From Prosapia bicincta (Eukaryota; Arthropoda; Insecta; Hemiptera; Cercopidae): 64,000 bases of DNA. The stretch's first letter is position 1. Each line of letters begins with the position of its first letter. The notes beneath the pieces were generated by a model, which ran no database searches, was not told where the DNA came from, and saw only the letters and a list, made by a program, of their open reading frames with translations. Of the stretch, positions 22,991 to 35,125 are shown piece by piece. The translations under genes and the position numbers were made by a program. Where the stretch lies: positions 12,520,368 to 12,584,367 of the forward strand of contig JBAIZL010000002.1 in the NCBI GenBank assembly GCA_036971475.1, given 5' to 3'.

Positions 22991-25089
22991 AGTCTTGATA
23001 ATTATAAAAGATAGTTGATATATGACTCAATTATATTTATTTTCGAAATAGCGCGAAGTTTCGACAGTTAGTTACCATCTTCAATAGTGCTTGTAGTGTA
23101 CTTCATAGATTTCCATTACATTAAGCACCTTAATATACGTCCCAAGTGTAGAGGATTACACTATGTGTTTAGAAACAATGTCACAAACTCTTTTATAATG
23201 CTAGTATTAAATACAGCATTTGAAAGTCTTAATACACTCATCCTCACTTCTATTAGGAATATTTGTATATTTTTGGTACATTTTTCTGACTTTTTTCTAC
23301 ATAATAATATTTTCCTTTTGTTGACGCGTTTCGGAATGACACTGTTTTTAAAACTTAAATATTACTTAGAAGTGCTACTGGAGCCATTCCATTAGAAGTA
23401 GCCATAGCAATTGAATAATATTAAATGGGGTCATTCCGATACGTGCCAACAAAAGAAAATATTGTAATGTTTGAAAAAGCAGTAAATTTACCAAAAATAT
23501 GTGGAGCACTTGAGTCTACTACTGAAAAGTAGTAAAAACTTTAAATTACCTTATGAACAAGGGAAAAATTAAATACTAACAAAAACTAACTCTCAACCAA
23601 TAATGTATTTTCCCATTCTCATTTCAATGACAAATTCATCATCTTTTTCTACCTATAAGTTATACTTATATACTTATAATTTTCCAGGTACTCTAAGTAA
23701 AATATATTTCACAGCCTCTCGCTTTCTGTAGTATTAATAATAATTGAATCCTATCAAACCTGAAGTCACAAACAATACTTTTTTCGCACACTTATTTAAA
23801 TGCCAACGTGATTAGCATCAGCGATTAGAACAATACGAAGTTTAAACTATCAATCATAATATACTTATAAGTATACTCGCTATTGATGGAGGCGATTAAA
23901 ATTATGTTATTGGTGTTTGCAAATAATTCATAACACATTCATATTTAAAAACAACCCCGAAAATCTGTAGCTTCGTTTCTCGTTTTCTGTATTAAAAACG
24001 CTTGCCGCACAGTTGTTTCTGTTACTCTGAAAACTTTTCAAACAAGCTACCACGTTAATTAAAAAAAAAGAAATGTTCGCCGGTCATTAAAAATCAATTA
24101 ACAGAGGGAAACGGGATTTTGTTGGGCAGTGCTGCCAATATAGTGAAAGGGAAATCTTGTTATCCCTAAAAACATATTCAAGAGATGTGATTTCAGATTT
24201 GATTTGGTTGGTTAAATGTCGGCGGTGCACGAAATGAAAACAGCAAGGATTAAGAGGTGGCGTAAAATCACTGTAAAACAAAGCGAGAATTTTCGTTTTT
24301 GTCGTAAATGTTGGAGTACCGGCCCATCTGAAGACCCGTCAGCTGTCTTGAGGAATTATCGTGTTACAAACAGAAGGTTACGGGATAACAACTGTTCAGA
24401 GATGTTCTTCATAAAATCCCGGTTTTACATCGCGGTCGGGAATTATAAAAAGTTAAAATTAGCAAACTGAGTTCCTCAAAGCGACGCGGGGGTTTTATGT
24501 ATTAGGAAGGACCGTCTGGTTTCTCTCACGGGTGTTTCTAAATATTTACTTGAAGCTTTTTAATATTTACTTTAAACACCGAGTTCCTTGCCCTACAGCT
24601 GGTCAGGTGGTTTAGTGCTTGAAACGTGTTTTACAGTAGCCAGGGGTTAATCTATCGTTTCCGACATTATCATCTTTAGATCAAAAACGACGGTTCTTTA
24701 TCATGTTTTAAATGCAACAAATAATATATTATTACATAGTCTAAATATCAATCTTTCATGTGTACTTATAATAAATTAATTTAACAACATTTACTACCGT
24801 AAAAAAATGTTGTAAAATGTTGCTCAATAAGGAACTGAGGAAAACATCCACTGAGAGAAGATTTTTTATCGTTCTTTATTTATAATTCTTTAAATACAAA
24901 TTTTTAATTATTAAAAATATTTTTGGAATCTACAATACGATTTACAATAACTATTTAACCAAATAGAAATAGTTAGCAAAGAAAAATATTTTTGGAATCT
25001 ACAATAACTATTTAACGCCAATAACCACAATAACTATTTACAATAACCTTATTACATGTCTATTGTGGCGAACTTTACTTTTTTATTTC

Positions 25090-25900
25090 AAAACAATATT
25101 CTGTAAAATTTGTTGTCGCAAGTTACTAATAAAAATACTTTATGTAAAATATGTATCACATCTATTACAGCTGTACCCATTCTCCGTCCCCAATTTCCAA
25201 TTCCTTATGTCATACGTTGATGCCTCTTCTAGGTTTCTTACAGTGTGGCTTCGTTGATGCCATCACGCCAACGTCTTCGTGGCCGCTCCGTCTTTTTTCC
25301 TCTGGGGGAATCCACTCTAGTACCTTTCTAGGTCACCTGTCTTCTGCCAATCCTTTTAACGTGTCAAATTGCAGTTTTCTTATCATACAATTTAGGTCGT
25401 TTGCGTCTCCTCTATCTTGACCATCTGCATATAATAGTGCAAACAGTTTATCTTTTCCCACCTTTATTCCCATATCCGGGATTTTCCACTCCATTTCTCT
25501 AGGAATCTATCCAGATAGATCTTCAATAAGGCGGGTGACAGCAGCTTGCCTTAGACACTTCGTTGTCTTGAATGTTGTGGTCGCCTCGTTACCCATTTTG
25601 ATTTCAGTGTAGTTTTCCTCATAATATCTGTGCCCTTAATGAGCGTTTGGTTTATTTACGGATTTCCTTCCATAGCTGTGAAATCGGTACATTGGCATAG
25701 GCTTTTTCCAAACCTAGTAGGGCAGAATTGGTTTCTCTATTTCTTTGTATTCTTTTTTCTAGGGTGATCTTTAAGATGAGAATATTGCCTATAGTGGATC
25801 GCCCAGCTCTAAATCTTGCTTTCTCTATACTTTATATAAAACTAAATTCGTATTTGACCATTTAAGAGATGAAAACACACTTTGCCGATGTAGACGTCCT
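25090..25900 (-). pseudogene. RTE-like non-LTR retrotransposon relic
   Basis: Inverted copy of 60065-61485, where the coding direction reads on the plus strand. On the minus strand the degraded frames show RT palm pieces ('FRAGRSTI', 'LDLEKAYANVP'-like) near 25650-25850 and a basic tail ('KRGRP.RRWRDGINE'-like) near 25240-25330. Many stops. This copy keeps the empty site (25602-25632) for the 275-bp insertion found in the right arm. Confidence 0.6.
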
Positions 25901-26636
25901 AGCCTCTTGTAGAACTTATTTAAGGTTAACAACAGACGGTTTCCAAGACTTTTTGGATTCAAAATACTACACGTATATAGGTACTACATAAAGGTACAAC
26001 TATATTGATAATAGGTACAAAGGGTTTATAATTGTTTAATAATTACAAATTGTAGCCACATAGCTCTCAGTTGAATTCAGTCACAAAATCCGCACGGTTT
26101 TACATCATTATATATTACCAATGCACTCGCCAAAGGACCAACCTTAAGGACTACTCTGTACTAATTAATAAATAATGATTTCTTACATAGAGAACGTATT
26201 TAACAGATACTTAGCACTGGCTTTGAGTTGCAGATGTTTATTTATGGCAATTAGATGTATTAGAGCTCCCTCAATCGGAATAATTCATAATGGTTGAGTT
26301 TACAGTGCATCCAGATCTGTCATTGGACGTTCCCATGCACTCACAAGTCCACAAGTATCAAGTTACGGGCAGAATAATGGCGGGAATAACTGTAGTGCGG
26401 TATTTTAATTGCAAACAAGTAATAAAAACTGAAACTGTTTACAGTCGATTCCTACTTAAGTGAACCAAACAAAATTGTATTTTCTTTACTTTTTATTAAA
26501 TACCTGTTACAAATAATATAAATAAAAGGACATAACCTATCCGTTAAAACAGCTGTTCTACCACATAACCTATAACATAAAAGCAGCTAATACAAATAAA
26601 AGACGTACACAAAACTCACATATTATTCATTCATTA

Positions 26637-26679
26637 ACTCAGACGCATTTCAGCACGAAAGCCATTATCATCAGTGAGT
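26637..26679 (-). ncRNA. Hammerhead-like motif of a second family (degenerate)
   Basis: On the minus strand: ACUCA (26679-26675), CUGAUGA (26674-26668), a weak helix II of about 16 nt, GAAA (26651-26648), UGCGUC, then UGAGU (26641-26637), which pairs with ACUCA. Helices I and III fit a type I hammerhead; helix II pairs poorly and has extra residues after the core. A second copy lies at 59181-59223. It sits in a dispersed repeat, not next to coding sequence. Confidence 0.4.
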
Positions 26680-27936
26680 GTTCATACTACAAATTCTGCC
26701 TTACAACTAAAGTGCAAATAAGGTTACACTTCTATATTTAATTTGTGAGTTTTGTGTACGCCTTTTATTTGTATTAACATAAGCTAAGCTCAAACAATAG
26801 TTTTATAAAATCAGTTGTTTAATGAGATCATACGTTATCACTTATTTCAAACCAAACGAGAAGAAGTAACTATATTGCATACCTTGCTCTATTGTGAATT
26901 GTTTTCGCATATAAAACAGAAATTAATTTATAAAATATAATTCATGAAGTGAAATTTAAAACAATATTTTAATTTGTGAGTATGAATAAAATATATTTTA
27001 CTAATTTAATATTTATATGTTCAACTAATGGATCTAAACATGAAAAACTTTTGCCTAAAAAAGGATTTTTACCCCACGACGCCAGCAAAAGGTTTTTGGG
27101 TATACTCTGAGCCAGCCTCTATAAATAAATTCCCTTACGAATAATAAACATAGAATTCCCATTCATGCCGAGAGTACCTCCTCAATACGCCGTGAGGAAT
27201 AACAAGATTTCCCTCTCAGCAGTATTGGCAAGCCTGCTCTACGAGTTTCGTTCCCTCTTTTAATTGACCTTTAATGTCCAGCGCACACTTCTTTGTTTTT
27301 AATTATCCGTACGCTGTTGCGCGTTGTTTGGAAACTTTTCCGAGCAGCGCAATAAAAGATTAAAACAATGTCCAAACAGAGTAAGAATTTCATTCTTATA
27401 TCAAGAACTAAAAACTAACTTTTCTCTTTCTCTTATCTTATTAATTCTCTCTCTTGTTAGTTTTATTAATTAACGAGCTGTGACGTGTTGAGGAAGAGAG
27501 AGAATGAGAAAGAATGTATAAAATGCAAATAAACATTAGAGAAAGAAGGTAAATTCGGCGAGCAAATCAAATATTTCTCCCCTACTTCATAAATAAATCT
27601 TAAAGCAACTAACAGAAGATAAAATGGATTAATGCAACAAAGCGTTTAATTAATAATGTTGCAAAGAAATGCCAAATTTTCCAAAAATTAATTTACGGCG
27701 CCAAAATTCCCTCGAATATAAAGTTACTCACAGTTCGATATATTGTTTTAATGAGTAAAGTTCATATTTTTCTTCGTTTATTAAAAGTTCTAAACTATAT
27801 ACAATAAGTTGTGGGCGCCTGCTAATGGGCTGCTTGAGACGACCGCCGTGTCGTTAGACTACCTCTGAACAGAACATGCATATTTAGTGCTAAAGCAAAC
27901 ACGGATCTAGCAGAGTGTCACAGTTACATGGAACCA

Positions 27937-28625
27937 ATCAATAAAATGTTATTTTTATAACGGTTCTTTTACAGCTTTGACCGTTACCCGCATTCCCATC
28001 TCCATTTACTTCTATCTGCATGTATGTCTTCTGGCGTTGTTGGTCTTTTCTGCATTGATTAGTTTATTCCTGTATTTTAGATTCTTCTAGGCCTTCCTGT
28101 TACTATTCTTTCCGGTCGTTTCCATTTTCAGACCTTATGAACAACCTGGTTACATTTATTCGCCTCGTGTTTCTCCACCGCAGCAACTGTTTTTCTCTCT
28201 CTTGTCCATAATTGTTGCACCGACTTTCACTCCTTCTCTAATATCGTTATTTCTGATTTTATTCGTTATACCAATTTATTGATCAATAAAACCTTATTTT
28301 TATAACGGTTCTTTTACAGCTTTGACCGTTTCCCGCATTCCCATCTCCATTTACTTCTATCTGCATGTATGTCTTCTGGCGTTGGTCTTTTCTGCATTGT
28401 TTAGTTTATTCCTGTATTTCAAACTCTTCTAGGCCTTCCTGTTACTATTCTTTCCGGTCGTTTCCATTGTCAGACGTTTTGAAACAACTTGGGTTATATT
28501 TATTCGTCTCGTGTTCCTCCACCACAGCAACTGTTTTTCTCTCTCTTGTCCATCATTGTTGCACCAACTTCCACTCCTTCTCTAATATCGTTATTTCTGA
28601 TTTTATTCGTTATACCCATTTATTG
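27937..28625. repeat. Two tandem ~343-bp units derived from a LINE tail
   Basis: Units begin near 27937 and 28281, each running from an AATCAATAAAA/GATCAATAAAA block to TTATTGAT. The minus strand of each keeps traces of an RTE-type ORF2 tail: 'GRPR..WNAGIN', 'AMQKR' and 'DRSKWRWGCGKR'-like strings, read best in the right-arm copies (54623-55312). Both arms have the pair, so the tandem doubling predates the inverted duplication. Confidence 0.65.
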
Positions 28626-28637
28626 ATAAATAACACC

Positions 28638-29505
28638 TCACACATTAAATAATTTATTGCAACAGTCTTGTAGTATCTCGCCAAATTGTAATCTTCCTAG
28701 CTTCCTATCTGGGTGATTTCTTTTCCATTTTTCAACGGCACTGTGAAAATGATGCTTTAAAGATTTGAAAACAGATCGATCAGTGGTTGCAGATAATGTG
28801 TAGTATAACTGGGGAGGCAAATTAAAATGGTACTATTCATCTCAGCAAACTCTAACATCTGTACTGAGCTGGAGTGTGACCTATGACCATCAAGATGCAG
28901 CATAACTGTTCCAAGTGGTTTGCGAGGCAAAAAATGATGCCTTAACCATTCAAAAAAGATTTCGGCATTCACGTAAGCAGATTTTTCTGACATGACAACT
29001 TTACTTCCCGGTGGCATGTTGTCCTCCCATTCCTTTTTGGTTTCATGACATCATAAGGAGGAAGAAATATCCCTTCAGCATTGCAGCATGCAAGTACTGT
29101 AATAGTTTCACATTTCTGACGAAGTAATCACAGGAACTGTTTTTGCCCCTTTTCAGGTACAACAACACCTGGTCGGCTGTTTAACTGAAAGCCCAACTCA
29201 TCCATGTTAAATATACTTCCCGGATTATTAAACAAATCATTTTCTTCTATTATGGTTGAAAGTAAGTTGAAATATTCCTTCACTTTATCACGATTCATTC
29301 CCTGCACTCTGGCCAAAGATACGCCATCAGATTATCGCACACTTAGATCTGGATGTTGAAACAAGAGCAGTTGTAACCAATCGTAACCTGCTTTGCCTTT
29401 TTTGTTATTAAATTTATGTTTCAGACCAAGGTTCACAGTAAAATCATAAACCGAACCCACAGTTCTGCCTTTCTGTTTAAACACATGATGTTCAAGGCTG
29501 TTCTG
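28638..29505 (-). pseudogene. pogo/Tigger-type DDE transposase pseudogene, left-arm copy
   Basis: The minus-strand reading gives 'SLARVQGMNRDKVKEYFNLL', 'FNMDELG' (first catalytic Asp), 'VMLHLDGHRSHSS' (second Asp) and 'YTTHYLQP' followed, after a frame change near 28800, by 'IDRSVFKSLKHHF' with the third Asp region. These are the catalytic blocks of the pogo group of Tc1/mariner transposases, which cut and paste at TA. An in-frame stop lies before 'SDGVSLARV' and there is a break near 29040. The N-terminal HTH part is missing: the arm jumps at about 29505 to sequence matching 52215, while the right arm holds about 1.6 kb more there. Ends at the stop at 28638. Confidence 0.8.
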
Positions 29506-29863
29506 AAATGTAAATAATGATATTACCTGATTTATTGTGATTTATTTAAACGTGATTGTAAAAACCTAGACAAAAGTATTCGATACTTGGCAGAAATCCC
29601 ACAGCAAATATGTGTGAATAATTAGGGCGTCTAGAAAGACTTCCTCACTGAATTATGTTTCCCTCTTCAAGTTGCAAAAGCTAATTAACCTTAATAACGT
29701 CGCGAATGTTTCCGACTTATTTTTTTTTCAAATCGACTTATTCATTACATGTAAGTTAAAACTTATTAATTACACGTAAGTTAAAACGTATGCATTACAT
29801 GCAAGTTTAAACTTATTCATTTTAAAAATTAAATAAATATAATCGAACTTGACTTATGTATTA

Positions 29864-29869
<6 letters not shown>

Positions 29870-29942
<73 letters not shown>
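29870..29942. repeat. (TA)n microsatellite, empty site for the right-arm PLE
   Basis: About 36 uninterrupted TA units. Its flanks (ACTTATGTATTATATATG on the left, ACACAGAATA on the right) match the flanks of the two (TA)n tracts that border the PLE at 50067-51175. Confidence 0.9.
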
Positions 29943-29945
<3 letters not shown>

Positions 29946-30310
29946 CACAGAATATTAAAACAACGTAATTCGTTGCTCAGTAGGTTCCTACTAAAAATAC
30001 AAATAAACTGTTTAGAAACAACATAATCGCAACAAAACCTAACTGAGGACTTGAGAAATACTTTACTCTTGAGATTTCAGAAGTCAATAACTGAAGGGTG
30101 AGATAAATCATTGTGTGTGACTTTGAACGTCAACCGCAAAAAGAGTGTTAGGGGTAAAATATATCTGTAATCCATCAGAGGCTGAAGAGTATACTAATTT
30201 GTAACAAAACAATCGTACGTGCGCGGAAATGGCTTTACCCAGGTGTGCTAACTAAACCATAGGTGAGGCTTTCTTATTTACTTTATTATCGGGCAATTTA
30301 GGTACAACAA
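29943..30310. repeat. Repeat block shared with 7163-7490 and 49650-50018
   Basis: Three-copy block with AACGTAATTCGTTGC, CTTGAGATTTCAGAAGTC and GGTGAGGCTTTCTTATTTAC motifs. No genes; the following 30310-31030 matches only the right arm and has none either. Confidence 0.8.
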
Positions 30311-31053
30311 TATACGTAAAGTTATAATAAATCGTGCATTATCAGACGAACTAAGAGATCATAGCTATTGACCGTAGTAAGTGTTATATCTCATTTATGG
30401 TAGTAATTACTCGAAAGTCGAAACACCAATGTGGTATTGTGTCATTGCACTTTGGATTTCGGACACAAACTCCAAAATAATTACGTCATTGGTTTATACG
30501 ACCTTCAGATTTTCTTTCAACATTTTAGAAAATTTTGTTTATTAATTATAAAAATACATTTAGCTGTGCTATTTACAATTAACCTTTAAAAAGAGGAAAA
30601 TACGAGATAGACAATTAACTCCAGCTAATTATAAAATTATTACCTCAAGCCTTTTGTTTTTGCTTTCTTCGGATACGATATTTCTCCATTGCTTTAATAA
30701 AATTTCCAAGTTTTCTGTACTAAAATAGTCTTCGAGTAGAGTTTGTCTCTTAAATACAATCATGATATTACAAACAGCTTTCTTTTGTGTTGGCTTTAAT
30801 TAGTTTTATTCCTTTAGACAATTTTTTGTCGCGAGTTTTCAGATTTTAAAAGATAAATGCACATTAGTAATTTTATTAAAACTCACTTTAATTGAAAACT
30901 AGTCACAAGACTACAATACTCGCACGAGCGCGCGCACACACGCATATATAAAGTATATTTAGTAAGAATCTTACTTAGGTGAAGTAGTGACTACATTTAC
31001 TAAAGCGTACTGATATGTTCATTTTTAGTTAGTTTGAAATAGAAATAAATAAA

Positions 31054-31061
31054 TATATATA

Positions 31062-31107
<46 letters not shown>

Positions 31108-31162
31108 AAACAACACAGGTTATTCAAATACAAGAATATTTATTATTTTATATCCTATTTTA

Positions 31163-31225
<63 letters not shown>
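31054..31225. repeat. Two (TA)n tracts with a partial PLE tail between
   Basis: (TA)n at about 31054-31105 and 31166-31225 flank a stretch (31106-31160) containing AAAACAACACAGG and CAAATACAAGAAT, a partial repeat of the PLE tail that recurs at 31262-31295. Confidence 0.85.
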
Positions 31226-31227
<2 letters not shown>

Positions 31228-31306
31228 TTATATATATAATATGTTTTCTTGTTTAATAATTTAAAACAACATAGGTTTTTCAAATACAAGATTATTAGTT
31301 ATTTAT

Positions 31307-31351
31307 ATTCAAAGCTTTTCGTTGGTAAACAGTACCAACATCATCAGGAAT
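31307..31351 (-). ncRNA. Hammerhead-ribozyme-like motif in a PLE 3' region
   Basis: AUUC (31351-31348), CUGAUGA (31347-31341), extra U, helix II GUUGG/CCAAC, GAAA (31320-31317), AAGCUU, U at 31311, GAAU (31310-31307). All core residues are intact. It lies about 90 nt downstream of the GIY-YIG stop on the same strand. Confidence 0.75.
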
Positions 31352-31438
31352 GAAAAATACAACAATGCAAGATATAGGCCTAAAACATATGTTAAATTAT
31401 AAATGGAATTATTGCTAAATTTATACAAATTACCAAGT

Positions 31439-31882
31439 TTATTTTGTTGCTGTAATATTATAGACATTGAATATAGTATCAAATTTAGAATGTATTTGTA
31501 TTTGTTCTTTTATTAATTTGTTATTATTACTGTAGTTATACATTTCAAATGCTTCATATATATTCATTCTTATTTCTTTATTAATTGCTTTTATAAGTTT
31601 CATATTTTCAATTTTTGGAAATTGGTGCTTATTATTAATACAATGATTTGCAAAATTTGATTTATATATTTCTGGATTTATATAAGCCTTTAAATGTTCT
31701 TTATATCTTTCTTTTAATTTTTTCTTGGTTTGACCTATATAGGTTTTATTACAGTTTTCACATTCAAATTTATAAACACCATCTTTTTCATGCATATTAT
31801 TTGTTTTATTATTATAATTTATTACGTTTATTATTTTGTTATTAGTTTTGTATTCATTTTTTATGTTTGTATTTTTAAATAA
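31439..31882 (-). pseudogene. GIY-YIG endonuclease domain of a Penelope-like element
   Basis: Open from just after a stop at about 31883 to 31439. It begins in the PLE linker ('EYKTNNKIINVIN') and continues into the endonuclease: 'GVYKFECENCNKTYIGQT' (the GIY and YIG blocks with a CX2C pair between), 'LKERYKEHL' (catalytic Arg and following His), 'FANHCINNKH', then a conserved C-terminal tail. The domain nicks target DNA for priming. Without the upstream RT it cannot mobilise itself. ATG 31795 is only an internal Met. Similar over its length to 50242-50892, but clearly a different, diverged copy. Confidence 0.85.
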
Positions 31883-31928
31883 TTATGTTAATAACTATAA
31901 TAAATAACTATGTTGTTTTAAAATATAT

Positions 31929-32156
31929 ATGACTTCTTGTATATATATTACTAGCCAGTACATAGCCTATAAGGAAGGATCAGCTACTATGGCTGTTATC
32001 GCCTACGAAGGATTGGAAAGGAGTTTATATCTTAGTGTACGTTATGGCATTACACACAAGACAGAGGCCACCATTTACGTTACTAAGTTTGCAAGCTGTT
32101 ATCTCGCATTAGCAAACCTAATTTTTTATTCTAAAATTTCACCTTTTCAAATATAA
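31929..32156 (+). other. Short open frame of unknown nature, conserved in both arms
   Basis: 75 codons from ATG; the right-arm counterpart is 48547-48774 (minus strand). About 65 residues align with only a substitution or two, while the flanking DNA also matches well, so conservation may reflect recent duplication rather than selection. I recognise no domain; there is no signal peptide or zinc motif ('EGSATMAVIAYEGLER' is the central part). Confidence 0.25.
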
Positions 32157-32500
32157 TTTTGTTTAAACCTATAGTGGACAGTAATTGAAGCTAATACAGT
32201 TTCTTAAATATTTTTTCATTAATTTAAATTTTAAAAAATTTGATGTCCCAGTCGGATTCGACCAGAAGAGCTAAATGTTTAAAATCAAGATTCTTGTCAC
32301 TGAGACAACTTTTCCATAGTTAGAAATCACATGTTTAAGATGTAGGGATATATGAAATTATAAGAGATGGGTTCCATGCTATAATGAAGCATTAAAAGTG
32401 GTGGGTAGAATAAGAAATTATAGACCACCATCAGCTTCATAAATTAGAAAGAAGAAAAAAGAAAACCAGTAAAATGTAACAAACAAAAATATTAGTAGAA

Positions 32501-33589
32501 CGGTATACACTGTATAGAGTGGAATATGGAAAATGGCAAGGAAATCCACTTTTAATTTTACCACTTAATATTGTAATTCTGTCATATGTATATACATATA
32601 TTAATTGTAATTATAAAGTAAAAAGTCGCTAAAATCAAAGTTTTCTTGTCAACCTGAGTAGGAATTGCTTAAATTTTATTTTCAACATTACTTGTTTATT
32701 TTATAAATTTCATAACAAGCACATAAACTTATAGTTCCAATATCTTTAGATTAACTAATAACAAGCCTCACATATTCCACTAAAAACACATGAATAATAT
32801 AAAACATATTGAAGAGGTCGTTTTTTATATTATTTAGTATTTTTAAATTAATATTTTTCAGTGTCACAGACTTGCTATTAATGTAATTGTACAGTGCAGC
32901 CGGAAGTTTGCGAAATAAGGAAGTGACAAGTGGCTTATCTATAATTAGACACCTCATTAGAGAACCGGAGTGGCTTAAGCGTGTAAAGATGGAAATGGCA
33001 GGTCCTGATTGGTAGATAGCACCTTGCAATATAACGCCAAAGCCATCGTGGTAAGGCCAAGTTACATAAAAACTTGGTAAGGTATCGCTGTACTTTAGTA
33101 GCCCCAATATTCGATAAACTCACTGTCACCAGTTCCAAAGCGTTTCTGTCACTGTTACTACCTCGCTCAAAGCACTTGTTTCTACCTTGAATAATACGCG
33201 ATCCTGTATAGATTCTTTTGTGTTTCATTAGAATCTTTATTATTAAACTGAACAAGCCTAAAGATAATGAAGCCGCAAACGCACACTACGTACACCACAC
33301 AAACACTATGTGTTCTACTTCTGAGAACACTTCCGATAGTGTTTTATTCTGAAGTGTACAGGGGCCTTCTTTGTATTTTTCTGAATGTCATGAAATAAGT
33401 AAAATCGCTTCGCTTTCGCGGATTATTTCATTTCAGGAAACGTGTATAACTCCTCAGAAGCTGTATCTGGGGATACAGTGATCGAGAAGCAAGTCCTCGC
33501 CACATCTTTACAAAGAAACATATACCCTATCTACGGTTCAGATATATTTGCCATAACTTATCCGAGAATTTTATATTAACTATAAGCCC
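32501..33589. other. Unique stretch with a GC-richer patch and no recognised gene
   Basis: 32880-33260 is noticeably less AT-rich than its surroundings and has two overlapping minus-strand frames (32751-33107 and 32935-33255, 106-118 codons). Neither gives a recognisable motif. This could be an exon-like remnant, an old element or chance. Confidence 0.3.
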
Positions 33590-35125
33590 TATTAGCTATT
33601 TATCACTACCGCTTAGGGGCAATTATCACTATCACTTAGAGGTTTTTATCACCATCTCTTAAAAATTATTTATCACTATCGCTTAGGGGTATTTATCACC
33701 GTCTATTAGAGATTATTTATGACTATCGCTTAGGGGCGCTTATCACTAAGACTTAAGGGAAATTATCACGATCTCTTAAATGTTATTTATCACTATCGCT
33801 TAGGGGTATTTATCACAACCTCTTAGTGTTATTTATGACTATCGCTTAGGACTGTTCATCACTATAGCCTAATAATAATTATCACTACCACTTAAGGGTT
33901 AATTATCACTATCGTTTAGGAGTAATTATCCCATGTATATGAATATATTTATACCTATCGCTTAGGAGTATTTATCACTACCGTTTATTAGTATTTGTGA
34001 CTATCGCTTAGTGGAATTTATCATTATGACTTAAGAGAAACTATCACACTCTCTTAAAGGTTATTTATCACTATCACTTAGGAGTACTTATTACTACTAC
34101 TTAGGGGCATTTATCGCTTAGTAGATACTTAGGAGATACTATCACAGTCTCTTAGGGTTGTTTATAACTATCGCTTAGGGCTGTTTATCACAATGGCCTA
34201 AAGGCAATTATTACTATCGCTTAGAGATGGTTATTACTACCGTTTAGGGGTATTTACTACCGCTTATGTTGTGATTATTACTAACGTGGTAATTATCACC
34301 ATCTCTTAAAGATTATTTATCACTATCGCTAAGGCGTATTTATCACTAAGGCTTAGTGGCCAATATCGCTTTAGCTTAGTGGTAATTATTACTATTTCTT
34401 TAAGATAATTATCATTTTCGCTTAGGAGTATTTATCAACATCACTTAAAGATTAGTGGTAATTATCCCTATCACTTATGTGGTGATTATTACTATCGCTT
34501 ATAAGGTAATTATTATTTTCGCTTAGAAGTATTTATCAACATCTCTTAGAGTTTATTTATAGCTATGGCTTAGTAGTAATGGTGTCTATCACTTATGTGG
34601 TGATTATTACAATCGCTTATAAGGTAATTATTATTTTCGTTTAGAAGTATTTATCAACATCTCTTAGAGTTTATTTATAGCTATGGCTTAGTGGTAATAA
34701 TGCCTATCACTTATGTGGTGATTATTACTATCGCTTATAAGGTAATTATTATTTTCGCTTAGAAGTATTTATCAACATCTCTTAGAGTTTATTTATAGCT
34801 ATGGCTTAGTGGTAATGATGCCTATCACTTATGTGGTGATTATTACTATCGCTTATAAGGTAATTATTATTTTCGCTTAGAAGTATTTATCAACATCTCT
34901 TAGAGTTTATTTATAGCTATGGCTTAGTGGTAATGATGCCTATCACTTATGTGGTGATTGTTACTATCGTTTATAAGGTAATTATTATTTTCGCTTAGAA
35001 GTATTTATCAACATCTCTTAGAGTTTATTTATAGCTATGGCTTAGTGGTAATGATGCCTATCACTTATGTGGTGATTGTTACTATCGTTTATGAGGTTTT
35101 TATCGCTACCGCTTAGGGGGTTAGA
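33590..35125. repeat. Second 23-bp-unit satellite array with a 118-bp higher order
   Basis: The same 23-bp theme as 9136-17153 (TATCGCTTAGGG...TTTATCAC), but much more diverged. From about 34467 to 35090 a 118-bp block, roughly five basic units, repeats at exact 118-bp steps (CTATCACTTATGTGG at about 34586, 34704, 34822, 34940 and 35058). It ends at the same GGGGGTTAGATATTCG edge as the first array. Confidence 0.92.

Larger units (their letters stand above)
17146..24190. repeat. Segmental duplication, copy 1
   Basis: Direct copy of 35110-42340. Matching anchors: 17146-17580/35110-35560, 18930-19080/35650-35810, 19540-19860/35820-36175, 19900-22720/38145-40990, 22740-22930/41000-41200 and 22985-24190/41215-42340. 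This copy has extra sequence at about 17610-18900 and lacks the piggyBac-like insertion of copy 2. No host gene was recognised anywhere in it; the short open frames (such as 20104-20340 and 21874-22056) show no motif. Confidence 0.85.
31226..31926 (-). mobile_element. 5'-truncated Penelope-like element
   Basis: Minus-strand order: GIY-YIG coding fragment (31882-31439), short 3' region, hammerhead-type motif (31351-31307), tail ending ACAAGAAAACATAT (about 31244-31230), then (TA)n. The RT part is absent. The right arm lacks this insertion (compare 48780-48850), so it came after the inverted duplication or was lost there. Confidence 0.8.
24205..32500. repeat. Large inverted duplication, left arm
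   Basis: Read in reverse complement it matches 48205-62360. Anchors: 24205-24480/62110-62360, 24490-25060/61560-62100, 25070-25900/60070-61560, 26400-26600/59380-59530, 27000-27930/55330-56230, 28638-29505/53800-54615, 29508-29700/52030-52215, 29820-30310/49650-50018 (plus 51273-51330), 30310-31030/48840-49650 and 31926-32500/48205-48790. Its start lies within about 20 bp of the end of segmental duplication copy 1. No host gene was seen; open frames of 60-90 codons here are relics or chance. Confidence 0.85.
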
